Positions 35,572 through 47,548 of a stretch of DNA of 64,000 nucleotides are shown in pieces. The first letter of the stretch is position 1. Every line of letters starts with the position of its first letter. The notes under the pieces were generated by a model that saw nothing but the letters and a program-made list of their open reading frames with translations, had not been told where the DNA came from and did not search any database. Source of the stretch: Papaver somniferum. Its lineage: Eukaryota; Streptophyta; Magnoliopsida; Ranunculales; Papaveraceae. Made by a program: the position numbers and the translations under genes. The stretch spans positions 88,058,149 through 88,122,148 of the forward strand of contig NC_039361.1 of assembly GCF_003573695.1 (NCBI RefSeq), written 5' to 3'.

Positions 35572-37530
35572 TCACTCTGACGGCAGCCGTCGTCTCTTCC
35601 CATAATCACCATCCCTCGACCGAGATCTGTGATCATCTTCTTGCATCATGTGAGTCTTGCTCCTAGATCTCGAAGAGGACTGCCCTCTATCCCAATCTTC
35701 TTCATTATCCCAGTCACGCTCCCTCAGTCGATGATCCCTATGCCCATCTTTTTCCTCCCTGTAACGACGATCCCTATCAGATCTATCCCAGTCTTGTTCC
35801 CTCTCATCATGATGTCTCCTCTCGGAAAATTCACGTTCAGGTACCCTCTCCCTCTCCCTTGGAGCTGGAGTTGGTTTTGCTACTCGTTCTTGACTTGCAT
35901 CTCCATAACCATAATCAGATGCACCATCATCACCACCGTAGCTCGATTCTCTAGTTCTTCTACCCTGTTCCTCCCCACCTCCATATCCACCCATCATCAC
36001 CGCATTACCCCACATTCCTGGGTGATGTGCCTCCATCCCAGTGCTACCCATCATTCCCATCCCATTTGTAGACATTCCTCGACCAAAGAAAGCAGGGTTG
36101 ACATGCGGTGCCACACCAGGGAGACCCATTGGATTCATACCTGGATACTGAGGCATCATCCCCGGGAAAGCAGGGCCTCCAAAACCCCCATAGCCACCTC
36201 CTCGGCCCATAAAAGTTGGATCGAATCCGGCACCCATCATATTCTGAGGATGCATCATCCCGCCAGCAGGACCTCCTAAATCAGGACCTCCCATACCTTG
36301 TGCATATGGGTTTGCCCCAATCGCGGCGCCAGGTCCAACCCCTCCCGTGCTCATCATGTTCTTTGCTCCAATTGCACCTCTCCCTCTCATCATTCCACCT
36401 GTTTGACCTCTGCCATTTAGTATTCCCTGGCCACCTCGACCCCACCCAACCTTGTTGAAGTTCCTCCCCCCTGTGTCTCCTGCACCAGCAGGAAAATTTG
36501 CACCAGCACCCCTCCCACCACCACCATCACTCGGCACCCTCCTCCCTTGTGGCTGAGCCTGGGCCTGCACTTGTGCTTTGTTCAGATAAGCAGCTCCCAT
36601 CTGCTTCAAAGATTGTGGAGAAGCAAATGCTACAACACAAGCACGCCCATTGAAAAGAAAACCATGCATCCCTTCTTTGCAAGCAGCTGCAGCACTAGAT
36701 TCATAGAATTCAACTTGACAATACCCTTTGGACTTACCACTAGCTCTTTCATCAAAAAATTTGATTTCCTTCACCCTTCCATACTGGGACAGCACACCTT
36801 CAAGCTCCGCATCAGTAGTCCACCAATGCAAATCTCCTACAAAAATCATGGTAGTACCATTGTCTACAGCTGGGCGAATCGGATTGTCACTAACTATTGG
36901 GCGGTTCACATTCCCAGGCACTCGATTAACCTGCATCTGCTGGGCATTTCTTAAAGCATCAATGCCAGGGTCTGGTAACAATGGAGTTGCACCTGAAAAT
37001 TTTACTGGCATCTGATTTGGATCAGCTCCAAATTTTGGAGGTGCTGTTGCTGATCCCTGGAAACCCATATTTCCAACTTGTGGAGCCGCAACTATCTCCA
37101 TTCCCCTTCCTTTTGGTGCACTCCCATTTGAGTAATCACCAGTTCCTTCTTCTGGACCCTTATTAGAGTTTAAACCTCCAGTATTCTGCTGCGGGAAACT
37201 GGATCCAGAATTTGTACTCCCCCTCCCATCCAACTTTAAGTTAACCCCTCGAGAAGGACCTGATTCAGAAACCCTTGACCCAGCTCCTTCAGTCTTTGGA
37301 TGCCCACCATTACCAACACCTGCTGAAGGTACCTGTGTTTCTGATTGATGCATTTGCATAAAACCCTCACCAACATTAACATCATTATATAGATCATCAT
37401 ACTCATCATCTTCTCCCATTAACTCCTCATCTGTTAATGCAGAAATTGCTCCACCACCTTGATACTGCATTTTCTGACTTCCATATTCTTCATCTCCATA
37501 ATCTAGTTGCTCTTCCGCCAACGGATCCAT
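35572..37530 (-). CDS. CPSF6/CFIm68-like RNA-binding protein, 652 codons, intact
   Basis: A single open frame begins at ATG 37530 and ends at TGA 35572. The N-terminus is acidic (LMGEDDEYDDLYND, residues 38-50). One RRM lies at about residues 227-304, with RNP2 MIFVGDL (228-234) and RNP1 KGYCQVEF (268-275). A Gly/Met/Pro-rich middle follows (about 325-545), then an Arg/Asp/Glu/Ser-rich tail (about 560-652, ending RRRLPSE). This order is that of the 68-kDa subunit of cleavage factor Im, which acts with CFIm25 in the nucleus in choosing pre-mRNA polyadenylation sites. Plant relatives are usually annotated simply as RRM proteins, so the exact orthologue is inference. It is the only apparently functional host gene in the window. 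The long frames on the opposite strand are shadows. Confidence 0.85.
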   Translation of the reverse strand: MDPLAEEQLDYGDEEYGSQKMQYQGGGAISALTDEELMGEDDEYDDLYNDVNVGEGFMQMHQSETQVPSAGVGNGGHPKTEGAGSRVSESGPSRGVNLKLDGRGSTNSGSSFPQQNTGGLNSNKGPEEGTGDYSNGSAPKGRGMEIVAAPQVGNMGFQGSATAPPKFGADPNQMPVKFSGATPLLPDPGIDALRNAQQMQVNRVPGNVNRPIVSDNPIRPAVDNGTTMIFVGDLHWWTTDAELEGVLSQYGRVKEIKFFDERASGKSKGYCQVEFYESSAAAACKEGMHGFLFNGRACVVAFASPQSLKQMGAAYLNKAQVQAQAQPQGRRVPSDGGGGRGAGANFPAGAGDTGGRNFNKVGWGRGGQGILNGRGQTGGMMRGRGAIGAKNMMSTGGVGPGAAIGANPYAQGMGGPDLGGPAGGMMHPQNMMGAGFDPTFMGRGGGYGGFGGPAFPGMMPQYPGMNPMGLPGVAPHVNPAFFGRGMSTNGMGMMGSTGMEAHHPGMWGNAVMMGGYGGGEEQGRRTRESSYGGDDGASDYGYGDASQERVAKPTPAPRERERVPEREFSERRHHDEREQDWDRSDRDRRYREEKDGHRDHRLRERDWDNEEDWDRGQSSSRSRSKTHMMQEDDHRSRSRDGDYGKRRRLPSE

Positions 37531-37570
37531 TAATTATTTTACCTCCTCTTCCTCCAGTGGATCCAAATTA

Positions 37571-37948
37571 CTAAAATTTTCAACCTAATTAGAGTAACAA
37601 AACCAAACACAGTAACCCCAGATCAATATCATCCATAAAAACAACCAAACGAACCATATCGAACTCCTTAATCAGCTCACCGTATAGGCGCAAACACAAT
37701 TGTAAGATTTTTTAAACATATACCGAAATCAAATAATGAAACTACCAGATACTATGAGAAACAAGCGGATCTCTCTAAAATACCCAAGTCATAAACTAAA
37801 AAGGAAACTACAAAAACTAAATTCCTTACAAACAGTAAAACTATAGAAAAATGAAAAAAAATTAGCCACATAATAATAATAATACTCCAAGAAATATTCA
37901 ATAACCCATGATAGAAGAAAAAAAACCCATGAAAATGGAGACTACTTA
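37571..37948 (-). other. Probable 5'-UTR intron of the CPSF6-like gene
   Basis: Reading leftward, TCTTG|GTAAGTAG at 37949/37948 is a strong donor and GAAAATTTTAG at 37571 is an acceptor after an AT-rich tract. The ATG lies 40 bases further on. The presumed first exon (upstream of 37949, to about 38100) is a pyrimidine-rich leader. 5'-UTR introns are common in plant RNA-binding protein genes. This one is a prediction from splice signals only. Confidence 0.5.
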
Positions 37949-39174
37949 CCAAGAAGAATGAAGAAGATAGAGAGGAACGAGATTGGGTTGAAATTTGGAA
38001 CTATCTCTAGAAAGACAGATGTGATTTCAAACAAGGGTTTTCAAGAAGCTCCCTCGTTTACACTCTCTGCTCTTTGTTTTTATTTTTTCTTTTTCTTTTT
38101 TCTCTATTTGCGAGAGACTTTTTTGGGCTCTTTCTTCTTTGGCCGCTAGGTAATAGGTATCCCAAGTCCCGACTCCGGAGTTGCTATTTACATTTTCTTC
38201 TGTTTTACCATGGGGTTATAGTAACATTGTCCGTAGTCTAGATGTGCATGTGTATTTTGTGGCAACCTCTTTGAGGACATGCACAATTATACGGTGGGAA
38301 CTCAGACCTTGGCACCTTGCTATCTTTTTAGATATTTTTTTTGGGAACATTATTTATACGTCCCTAGTATATGACACTCCTTCAAAAATGCTCTTTTCAA
38401 CTTAATATATACCCCTAGGCTTCTAGAAACCCAAAACCCAAATATTAGATTACTAAAATAACCTCCCATATCCACCATTATTCTCTTCCGTATTTTCATT
38501 TCTCTCTTTCTCTCTCTTTCTCACCCCGGACGAACAACCGAAAACAAATCAAAGCAGTCGAAGAGAACTGAAGAAAAACAGAACAAAACTTCGAAATCAA
38601 ACACCAAATCGATCAAAAATTAGTAGATTAATACTATTACATGATATAGAAATGAAATCTGACCGAAACACCAAAAAAAAAAAACGAAGAAAATTAAGTT
38701 TCAGAAATCGATTTACTAAGGACCTTCAACAACAACATTTTGGAAAGACCAAATCGAAGGTAAACAGCGATTATATCTCAACAGAGTTTAAATTTCATTT
38801 GATTTTGAATTTTTAGGTTTCCGTACATGTTTTATTTTCAAAAAATTGTTTTATTCGTGGACTTCCGTTCATACTAATTCAACTGCTTATGTTGGTGCTG
38901 AAGAAATCAGATGCTTCTGTTGGTGTTAGGAAATCAGTAAAGGTAACAAAAAGGTTTACTGGTTTTTCTTCAATTCCATAATGATTTTGTTTCATTTATT
39001 GGTTTTTATCCATTTCATGTGTTGAATCAATAGTATAGTTCGAAGTTTATTATTCAATTGTAACACAACTGAAGATTGTATAGGTTAATTGGTAGTTAGG
39101 TTGCAACTGGTAAAGTGATGTTGACGTTTTTGGGTGATTAGGTTGTTTGTTCTACTTTCTGAAGAAATGTTGAA

Positions 39175-42100
39175 CAACCTATACAAGTTGCCTCCATACT
39201 TGGAAACAACTTGGGCTAATTGTTCTTTTTTGGAGATAATTTGTGCTAGTTGGCCACAGTTCTGAATACAAGTTGTGTTAATTTTCATAACTGAAGAAAA
39301 TTGATTCAATGTTAACTATTAACTTAGGTCAAAACAGATTAAGAAAAGATGGAGAAAAGAATCAAAATCAAAGGGGAAAACAAATCCGATCTCTGACTTA
39401 TACGATAGATTGATGGATTTTTTTAGGGAGCATAGGTTTTCCCTTGCTCGCGTGGATAGTGCTACAAGTCTTTATAAGAGATTTTTGTGGAAAGCGAAAA
39501 CTGTCAACTAGGAGTCTGAAGTTACTGCTTTAGGAAATAGGAACATGAAGTCTTGAACATCGTCCATAATGTGATTCATATACAGTCTATGCCGCAACAG
39601 GGTCGCAGCCCTATAGTCCATACAACAAGTTTCACAAGCACCAAGTCTAGTGCCACTGGAAATAACAACTTCAGTGTCGTGCTCGACTATAAATTACCAG
39701 TTCGGGGCATATGGTTCTGGTCTCAGCATTGACAATATCTTTCCAAATCGATATTGGTGCATCGGAAGATAACAAGCTAGGTAGAGCAACAACATCAGTT
39801 GCTTCTCCAAGTGGCACAGATATTTATAGCAGCTCTTACAAGTACCAGCCTAGGTCCTGCATAAGAAAACATAGGTGATTCATCCCCTGACCTATTTCAA
39901 AATTGTACGAATAGGTGGGTTCATATCCGGTGGGTTTATATCCAATTAATAGTAAATTTATAGTCACTTGTTGTCCATCTGTCTAGTTTATTTATTATCC
40001 ATTCATTTATATATTGTCCATTGTCCACTTGGTGTCTAAATATGTACTCTTTAGCAGCATTGGCAGAGGTGAGTACTGAAGAAGGGACCATTCAAGCACA
40101 AGAAACTAATCAAGAATGTGGTTGATAGCCATTACAGGGTTTTGGTGGTTCAGCTCTTGTAGGTTGAAAATCTACTAACATGTGAGAAAGATGACAAAAA
40201 AAAAGTTGGTTGGTAATAAGTACATCTTTGTTATGGGAGGATGCTACAGTTCTTAAGCCAGACACGATAGATTCATGATAGGAGTCGCTTGTTATTTCTA
40301 ATATATGGTATTGCTTTTCATATTGATGTAATTGTACCTCCTATATATATGATAGATTGATGATGTTGGTCCCTTGAACTCTAGTTCTTCAACAATTAAT
40401 CCAGTGTTCCACTTGATGTTATTTCTATCTTTTTTGTTTTTTTTTTGTAGAGCATCAAACCTGGGTTCTTGAAAGCAGGTGGCATTGAGAGTTTGGGTTA
40501 TTTTAGTTAAATTTTCTTGGAAACTTGTGATGGATATTGGTGTTAACAACTTTTTACCTATTTAGTAAAAGATACTTCGTAGTACTATATTAAATGTCTG
40601 CAGAGTTTTCGTTGGAATGCATTTTATCATGTTATCTGAATTTGTCTACTAGATTGGAGTCAACTTGCTCAAGTTGTCTCCAAAATCCAAGGTGCAGGAA
40701 CCTAACTGGCAAGAATGTGGATACAACTTGCTCGAGTTGTTATTGTCTGGAAACAACTCGCTCAAGTTGACTCTACAAATGGAAGCAACTTGCTGCTAGT
40801 TGTCTCCAAGTATGGTGACAACTAGCAAAAGTTGTCTCCGAAAAAAAAATATACAAGAACAAGAGATTCAAAATGCATTGAGGCAACTTGCTCAAGTTGT
40901 CTTCAAAAATTGAAGTAACTTGGTCCAGTTGTCTAAGAAATATGCTTGCAGCAAGCAGTTCAACAGAAGCCAAAACTAAAAAGAAAAAGAAAGGTTCAAT
41001 CCATAACAAGCTGAAAGAACAGTGTTTAGAAAAATTTGCAACATAACAAGTTCAAAAAAAGGAAAAACTTAAAACATATCAAAACATTGAACATCTGAAA
41101 AATGAAATATAACATGCCACCTTCATAAAAATATCAAAACAAAGATAACAAGTTCAGAAATGTTAAACGTTGAACATAGTCCTATACAAGTTGGAAATAT
41201 GAGCCCTCCTTGGGAATGTTGGTGCACGAGCATCCCATAGGGGTCTTTGTCATGTTTGTAGATTATGATATGTAAGCATGCCACAGTAACCACACTTCCT
41301 TTTCATAGCGTGGCTACAAGGAAAGCTATGTATTAGCCACTAACTTTGAGTATCTCCATCTTCACCAAGACCAGCTCTGAAACTGGAAAAATATTTGCAA
41401 TAAAAATAAATACAAAATGAATGATTGAAAATGTTTAAAGCTACAAAACTGAATATAGTTATCACAAGTTGTCTCCGGAAATGGAAGCAACTTAATCAAG
41501 TTGTCTCCAGATGTCGAAGCAACTTAGTCAAGTTGTCTCCAAAAGTGGAAGCAACTTAGTCAAGTTGTTTCTAAAAACTGGAGTCCATGAACCTATGGTA
41601 TCTCATTTTTACGTAATCTCTGCAACAACCATGTTTACCTGAAAAAGACCCAACCAATTGAAACACACAAACTCAACATTCATTTTGGTAGTGACTCAAC
41701 TCACGACCAAATACACTCAACACTTTGCATCCTCCTAACGGTAATTAAATCAGAAATGCATGAAAGATGCTTAACTTGCAAAATTTAAACTCTAAAACAA
41801 ACTAAAACAAATCAAAAACTAAACTGAAACTCAATAGGAAGACAACAGTTACAAGTTGTCGCCAAGAAAAGGAAGCAACTAGCACCAGTTGTCTCCAACA
41901 GTGGAAGCAACTTGGTCAAGTTGTTTCCAAAGTTGGAAGCAACTTGATGAGATTGTTTCCATAAATCTGAAGCCAAGAAATGTAATCCACAACAACATCA
42001 TCATACACAGAACATTAAAACATTGTTTTCACAAATCAAAAATGAAATTGAAACTCAATATGAAGACAATAGATATAAGTTGTCTCCAGAAAAAGGAAGC

Positions 42101-42175
42101 AACTAGCACTAGTTGTCTCCAATAATGGAAGCAACTTGGTCAAGTTGGAAGCAACTTGATAAGGTTGTTTCCAAA
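39175..42175. repeat. Dispersed palindromic minisatellite CAACTTGnnCAAGTTG
   Basis: Clear copies at 40661-40676, 40724-40739, 40754-40769, 40786-40802, 40819-40834, 40884-40899 and 40918-40932, clusters at 41465-41570 and 41850-41960, and more at 42075-42175. Degenerate copies occur near 39176-39280. Each is usually followed by TCTCCAAAAATGGAAG, giving a loose unit of 34-36 bases. The two central bases vary (CT, GT, AG). Confidence 0.85.
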
Positions 42176-42480
42176 AATCTGAAGCGAAAACATTTAACCT
42201 ACAGCAACATCATCATACACAGAACATAAAAACATTGTTTTCTAGCTTAAACTTTAGTAGAGACGCAACTGCTCTGAGATGTATGCATAAAGATAATTTC
42301 ACAGGCAAGTACATTTATCACAGAAGGTGTATCTTAAATGCAGTATACCAAGCTGCGATGGCATAAATAAAATCTAGCGGATCATAAGATTCATAAACAG
42401 TACAACAACAAAAATAAAATAACAAGTAAACATTGCGATATTTTGTTGGATATGTATGTCATATGAACAAGCAACGTGGT

Positions 42481-42827
42481 AAAGCCACAAGTATCATCGA
42501 CATAGTGGGACACCAAAAAGATTACATAGCTAAAAGATAAGAAAGTTGATTGACCGGTGTTACCTCATTCATGTCAATACTTCAGATAAGCTTTGGGCAC
42601 TATCCTCCCAATATGTACAAAGGCCTTGGTTCACAGAAAGAAATAGCTAATTAATATTTTGGAAAGCCACAAGTATCATCGACATAGTGGGACACCAAAA
42701 AGATTACATAGCTAAAAGATAAGAAAGTTGATTGACCGGTGTTACCTCATTCATGTCAATACTTCAGATAATCTTTGGGCACTATCCTCCCAATATGTAC
42801 AAAGGCCTTGGTTCACAGAAAGAAATA
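42481..42827. repeat. 165-bp direct duplication
   Basis: 42481-42645 and 42663-42827 are almost identical (the only difference I see is ATAAGCTTTGG versus ATAATCTTTGG), separated by 17 bases. They start AAAGCCACAAGTATCATCG. A recent local duplication inside the MULE-like element. Confidence 0.9.
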
Positions 42828-44094
42828 CTAGAATCAGATAACCCTTTTATGGTATTTCAAGTAGTAAAATTATGAAAAGCAAGATAACCCTTCTAATATA
42901 TAACCAGACACAAAAACAAGTCAGTGAGATCCGAGAGGAACAAAATGAAAGGAGATGCTAGGAAAAATTATGCACAATGCAAATGCGAAAGAATGTGTTA
43001 ACTTGATAATACCAAATGTTAAATTCACTTGTAGTTGGCATTTACCAATGCTAGAACAAACATTCAGCAGTACATTTTGCACACCAAGACAAGAACATGA
43101 TACAACTTAACATTGAAAATGAGGAAATAATGACTCAAATGCTTGTAAAGACCAATCGATTCATATGGGAAATCATCTCTACCATATAAAGCCCCTAATG
43201 CACAAACAAAAATGAACCAATTGAATTCAATTTGGCTTGCAAATTGTCGTCATTCATAGAAATGTAACAAATCTGCTTAATTTTAAAATTTAGAAAATTG
43301 AAAACCTAAAAATGAATTCAGATCCATTAAAAACGATTGTAATTTGTGAAATGGAACTGTAAATTCAAAATGATACTGTAATTTATTCAAAATTAAAATA
43401 AAAATCACCATAGCCAACAATAGGGAAAGTAGTAACAAACCAACATCATTTGAATACCCTTCTTCTTTCACAGCCACAAGAAATCACCACCACCACCATC
43501 TCCCAACAACCAAAATTACACCAAATCTCCACCACCGCCTCAACAACCAGAACCTCCACTATCTCCCTCACCAATTTCATAATCCTATTCGCACCACCAC
43601 CAACAAAAATAACAACAACTAGTTAGAATACCACCGCTACCAGCTTAAATTTAAACAAGAGAAGAAATATAATCACCTAAATCACCTTTAATCTCCATCA
43701 CCAATTTAGGAATCGACGTAGCTTGAACTTTGATTTGTATCTGGAAAATACAAATCAAAAAAGAGAAAGAAGATAATAAATCCATTTCTAGATTTATATG
43801 TTTTTGATACGGAGGCGGCGACGACGATGAAGATTTGAAAACTAGATGTTGCATTTGTGGTGGTGTTGGTGGTGGTGGGATTGGAAAGAAAGTAATGGTA
43901 ACGATAGGTTTAGGGAAGAAGAGGAGACTGGCGCTTATAATTCTTCTGATGCTCGGGTCAAATAAACGAAGAAGAAGAAATAAAAGGATAAAATAGGAAT
44001 TTAACAAGATATGATTTTGTGTTGGACTTATGTTTTACCCCTTAAGGTTATTTGGACAAGGCCCACCAATATGGAGGGTATTTATTACATTTCC

Positions 44095-44411
44095 ATTTTT
44101 TTTTTCTGACCGATTTTTGTTCATCTACTCCACGCAATTATCAAATGGGTCTTGGTAACTTATTACTTGTGGACCCATCCACAAGTTAACATCCCTTAAA
44201 TATTATTATTTTTACCTTGTGTTTTTTTTAAATACCTTTGGGAATAACAGATATTTTTACCTTGAATTTATCTTGTGCATTGGGCAGCTCCACAAACCAT
44301 CACCATATTTTTAGTTTGGTGCTACGATTGTTTTTATTTATGATTACTGACCGAATTTATGTGAGATATGAAAGTAATGTGAGATATTAATGGTATAGTT
44401 ATGCATCAGAT
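44095..44411. other. AT-rich spacer, nothing recognised
   Basis: Lies between the MULE-like element and the duplicated RPA1-like 3' segment. Homopolymer T and short AT-rich phrases only. Confidence 0.4.
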
Positions 44412-44913
44412 ATGAATACCGACCTACATTACCAACAACAACAAAAGCTCTTGCTCTATTTTCAGAAATGGCAATCTTCACTCTTAGCTTTTCTTACCCT
44501 CAAGCCACTGTAGTCAATTTTTTATTTTCTTTTTGCCTGGCCATTGATATTTTATGCATGTTTTCCTTCTTGTACTGAATTGCAGACCTGTATACACGCA
44601 AAGCAACAAAAACATAACATTCACTCCAATCAGTTAAAGTAAAAAAAAAGGAAATTAACCGAAACAGCACAACTCCATATCAACCATAACATCAATTCAA
44701 AGCATATTAATTCAAAGGTACGGTGTTATGCATGGATATCTTAATTCAAAGCATATTAAAAAAATCTTAATTCAAAGAGATAAATTTTAATAACATAAGA
44801 AAATCATTGTTACATAACATAACAAAAACCTTGCTGAATAAGAAAATAAATATCCTACTAGAAATGTGCGTTTGATCTTAATGACCATTCTCCCCTGCTT
44901 TATCATTACTTTC
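44412..44913 (-). repeat. Flank segment A: C-terminal end and 3' UTR of the RPA1-like gene (first copy)
   Basis: Closely similar to 51119-51623, with differences at roughly one base in twenty. Both end CATTACTTTC directly before an LTR start. Read on the minus strand, the last codons are ESNDKAGENGH then TAA. The other copy reads ESNEKAWENGP then TGA. It is a duplicated piece of host sequence, not part of the retrotransposon. Confidence 0.8.
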
Positions 44914-47421
44914 TGTTAGAGAAATGCTCGGTCGAACTCGCAATCGTTGTTATCTCAAGCGTGCTTGTCAAGTTTAGTGATCAAAACTATAAGTCTTGAT
45001 TTCTAGTCTACTTATCGTAATGTCTCGGACAAGGTAGTTGAGCTTTAGACTTCACGGCGTTCATCGATTGAAGACGAAGAACTACTAAGGAGAGCTTGTG
45101 GAACTTTATCAAAAAAGGTATGTGGAGAGTGAAACTCATCTATCACTCAGAAAGTCTATTTTACTATATCTCCCTTCTTGAGATAAAAGTCGTATTACTA
45201 TATAATATTCGATTATACACATTTGATATTTCGAGTTGAGTTTAACTCGCTTACATGTTTCTCGAAATATGTGTTGGTAACCTTTCGCTTTAACCAAGTT
45301 CATGTTATATTATTGATGAAGGTCAAAAGATGATCATATGAAAATTGCCTGGTAACATCTTACTTGATTTGTGTGATACAGTCATTTGATGTAGACTCGG
45401 AATGTTTCATATTGATTATTTCAATATCTTGAAAATTTCTTTGATGTTAATAGTTAGGGAAAACAACTATTTTCATCCTCTAAGAAAGTTTCAATGGTGG
45501 AAATAGAGTTTAGAACACTTAACCATTATTGGATTATAGACATAGTATGTGTACTTGCATATATATTGATCCAAGACCGGTATAGTATGCATACCCGTAT
45601 GCATACTAGGAAGGTCAGGTAAAGTCCGGGAGCCTTGGTATGCGTACCCGTACGCGTACTGGCGAACTCAGTTGAAGTCCGAGAACTTTTGTATGCGTAC
45701 CCGTACGCGTACTAATTCAACTATTGTTTTGGATGCGTACTCGTTCGCATACTATAGGGCACGGTCCAAGTCCGGCTACTTAAGTATGCGTACCCGTTTG
45801 CATACTTGAGTGGGTTAAGTTCTAGAATCGGTTTGTTCATGAACTAATACATTTATATAATAAGGAATGCAATCTTTTGCAAATCGTGGCTATAATGTTC
45901 ATGACTTGATTCAAGTGAATCAAAATTGATTTTGCTTCAATTGTGTCATGTATACTTCTATGAGAATATAAACAATTGAACAACTCAATAACTAGTTTCA
46001 TTTGAGTCATTTGAACTAGTTGTGATTAATATGAGTAAGGTTGATATGAAAGTGTTCATATGGCTAACTTCGGTTAACTATTGTTGAGCCAACAAGGTGC
46101 ACACGTTTAGGTACGGTTTCTCATATCTAAATGAAGTCACTTTTCATTTGTGTGTAATAAGCTAAGTTCGATCTAACAGATGAAATATATTAGCGTGAGT
46201 TTAATCAGGTTTTCATCTAACGGTGAATATTGAATGCTTTGTTACCAAGGTAGCATTGATTGCAAACCCTGATTTTGAAGACTATATAAAGGAGAACTCT
46301 AGCAACTGGGAAACCTGATCCCCACACCTCTTGTGTGATATTAGTTGCGACTAGAGTCGATTCTCCTTTAACCTTAGGTTTTTCACGAAACCCTGTAGGT
46401 TAACGAGTTGAAGACTTCATTGGGATTGTGAAGCCAGGCCCAACTATTTTCTTTGTAGTTGCATGTTCTGATCTTGCCATGTTCTATCATATTGAGTATT
46501 ATTTTCTCTAAGATTTGCTCGAGATTGATTCTCCGATAGGCAAGATAAAAATTAGTCACAAACATCTTCGCCTCATCGTTTGTGATTCCACAATATCTTG
46601 TTTTACTACCATACGATTAAGATTATGTGAGGTGATTGATATTTCTAGGTTGTTCTTCGGAAATATAAGTCGGGTATATCAATTGGTTCATGTTCACCTT
46701 GATTTATCAAAAGACAGAACAAAACTCATAGGTTTATCTGTGGGAGACAGATTTATCTATTCTATAGACTTTTCTATGTGAGACGGATTAGTTTATCAAG
46801 TCTTCGACTTTGGGTCATAGCAACTCTTAGTTGTGGGTGAGATCAACTAAGGGAATTAAGTGCGCAGAATCCGGCGTGGTTCTAGAGGCGTAAGGAACGC
46901 GGCCGTACCTTGATCAGTGTGAAATTGATTAAGGATCAACTACATTCCAGTCCGAAGTTAACTTGTAGGATAATGTCTGTAGCGGCTTAATACAGTGTGG
47001 TATTCAAATCTGGACTAGGTCCCTGGGTTATTCTGCATTTGCGGTTTCCTCGCTAACAAAACTTCTGGTGTCTGTGTTATTTCTTTTCCGCATTATATTT
47101 GTTTATATAATAGAAATATCACAGGTTGTGCGTAAGTTCAATCAATTATGAATCCAACCTTTGGTTGTTGATTAAATTGATTGACACTTGGATATTGGTT
47201 TTTGATACCGTCCAAGTTATTTCTTATATTCAATCTGGCTCGCAAATTCATATTTGTTTGATTGCAGATTGAATTGAGAAATTGAGATATAACTCTTTGA
47301 TATATTATTCTTAAGATTGAGTCTGACTGTCTAGTTTATTCTCTTGAAATTATATTGGAGTTAGTCCATACAGATTGCTAAGAAAAATATTGGGTGTGGT
47401 TGTTAGACCCCCACCTTTTCA
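44914..47421 (+). mobile_element. 5' LTR (2.5 kb) of the second gag-only Sirevirus-like element
   Basis: Starts TGTTAGAGAAATGCTCGG and ends GTTAGACCCCCACCTTTTCA. It is followed after two bases by a primer-binding site for initiator tRNA-Met. A TATA box TATATAAA lies at 46283-46290. A cassette of GTATGCGTACCCGTACGCGT-like palindromic words lies at 45590-45810, upstream of the TATA box. Confidence 0.9.
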
Positions 47422-47423
47422 AT

Positions 47424-47440
47424 TGGCATCAGAGTAGGCA
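47424..47440 (+). other. Primer-binding site (initiator tRNA-Met type)
   Basis: TTGGCATCAGAGTAGGC just inside the LTR. The classical Copia site begins TGGTATCAGAGC, so this is one of the plainest marks of a 5' LTR in the window. Confidence 0.8.
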
Positions 47441-47548
47441 AACACGTTAAATACCTCATAAGTCTGTGTTTGTAGCAATCTGATTATTAAGGACGAGTTT
47501 ATCTCTAATAACATACCAGGTCAGAAATTACCAGATGATTTTCAAAGC

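Larger units (their letters stand above)
38343..44094. mobile_element. MULE-like non-autonomous element, 5.75 kb, rich in a palindromic minisatellite
   Basis: The left end GGGAACATTATTTATACG and the reverse-complemented right end GGAAATGTAATAAATACCC are similar for about 20 bases and loosely beyond. Both are flanked by ATTTTTTTT (38334-38342 and 44095-44103), a 9-bp repeat of low complexity. No transposase is seen. The interior is dominated by CAACTTG/CAAGTTG palindromes. A proline-coding-looking CACCACCACC stretch near 43480-43560 may be captured sequence. Confidence 0.5.

Noticed and set aside
35629..36954. Plus-strand frames of 135-216 codons opposite the CPSF6-like gene
   Set aside because: Antisense shadows of a well-supported coding sequence, with composition explained by its Gly/Arg-rich codons.
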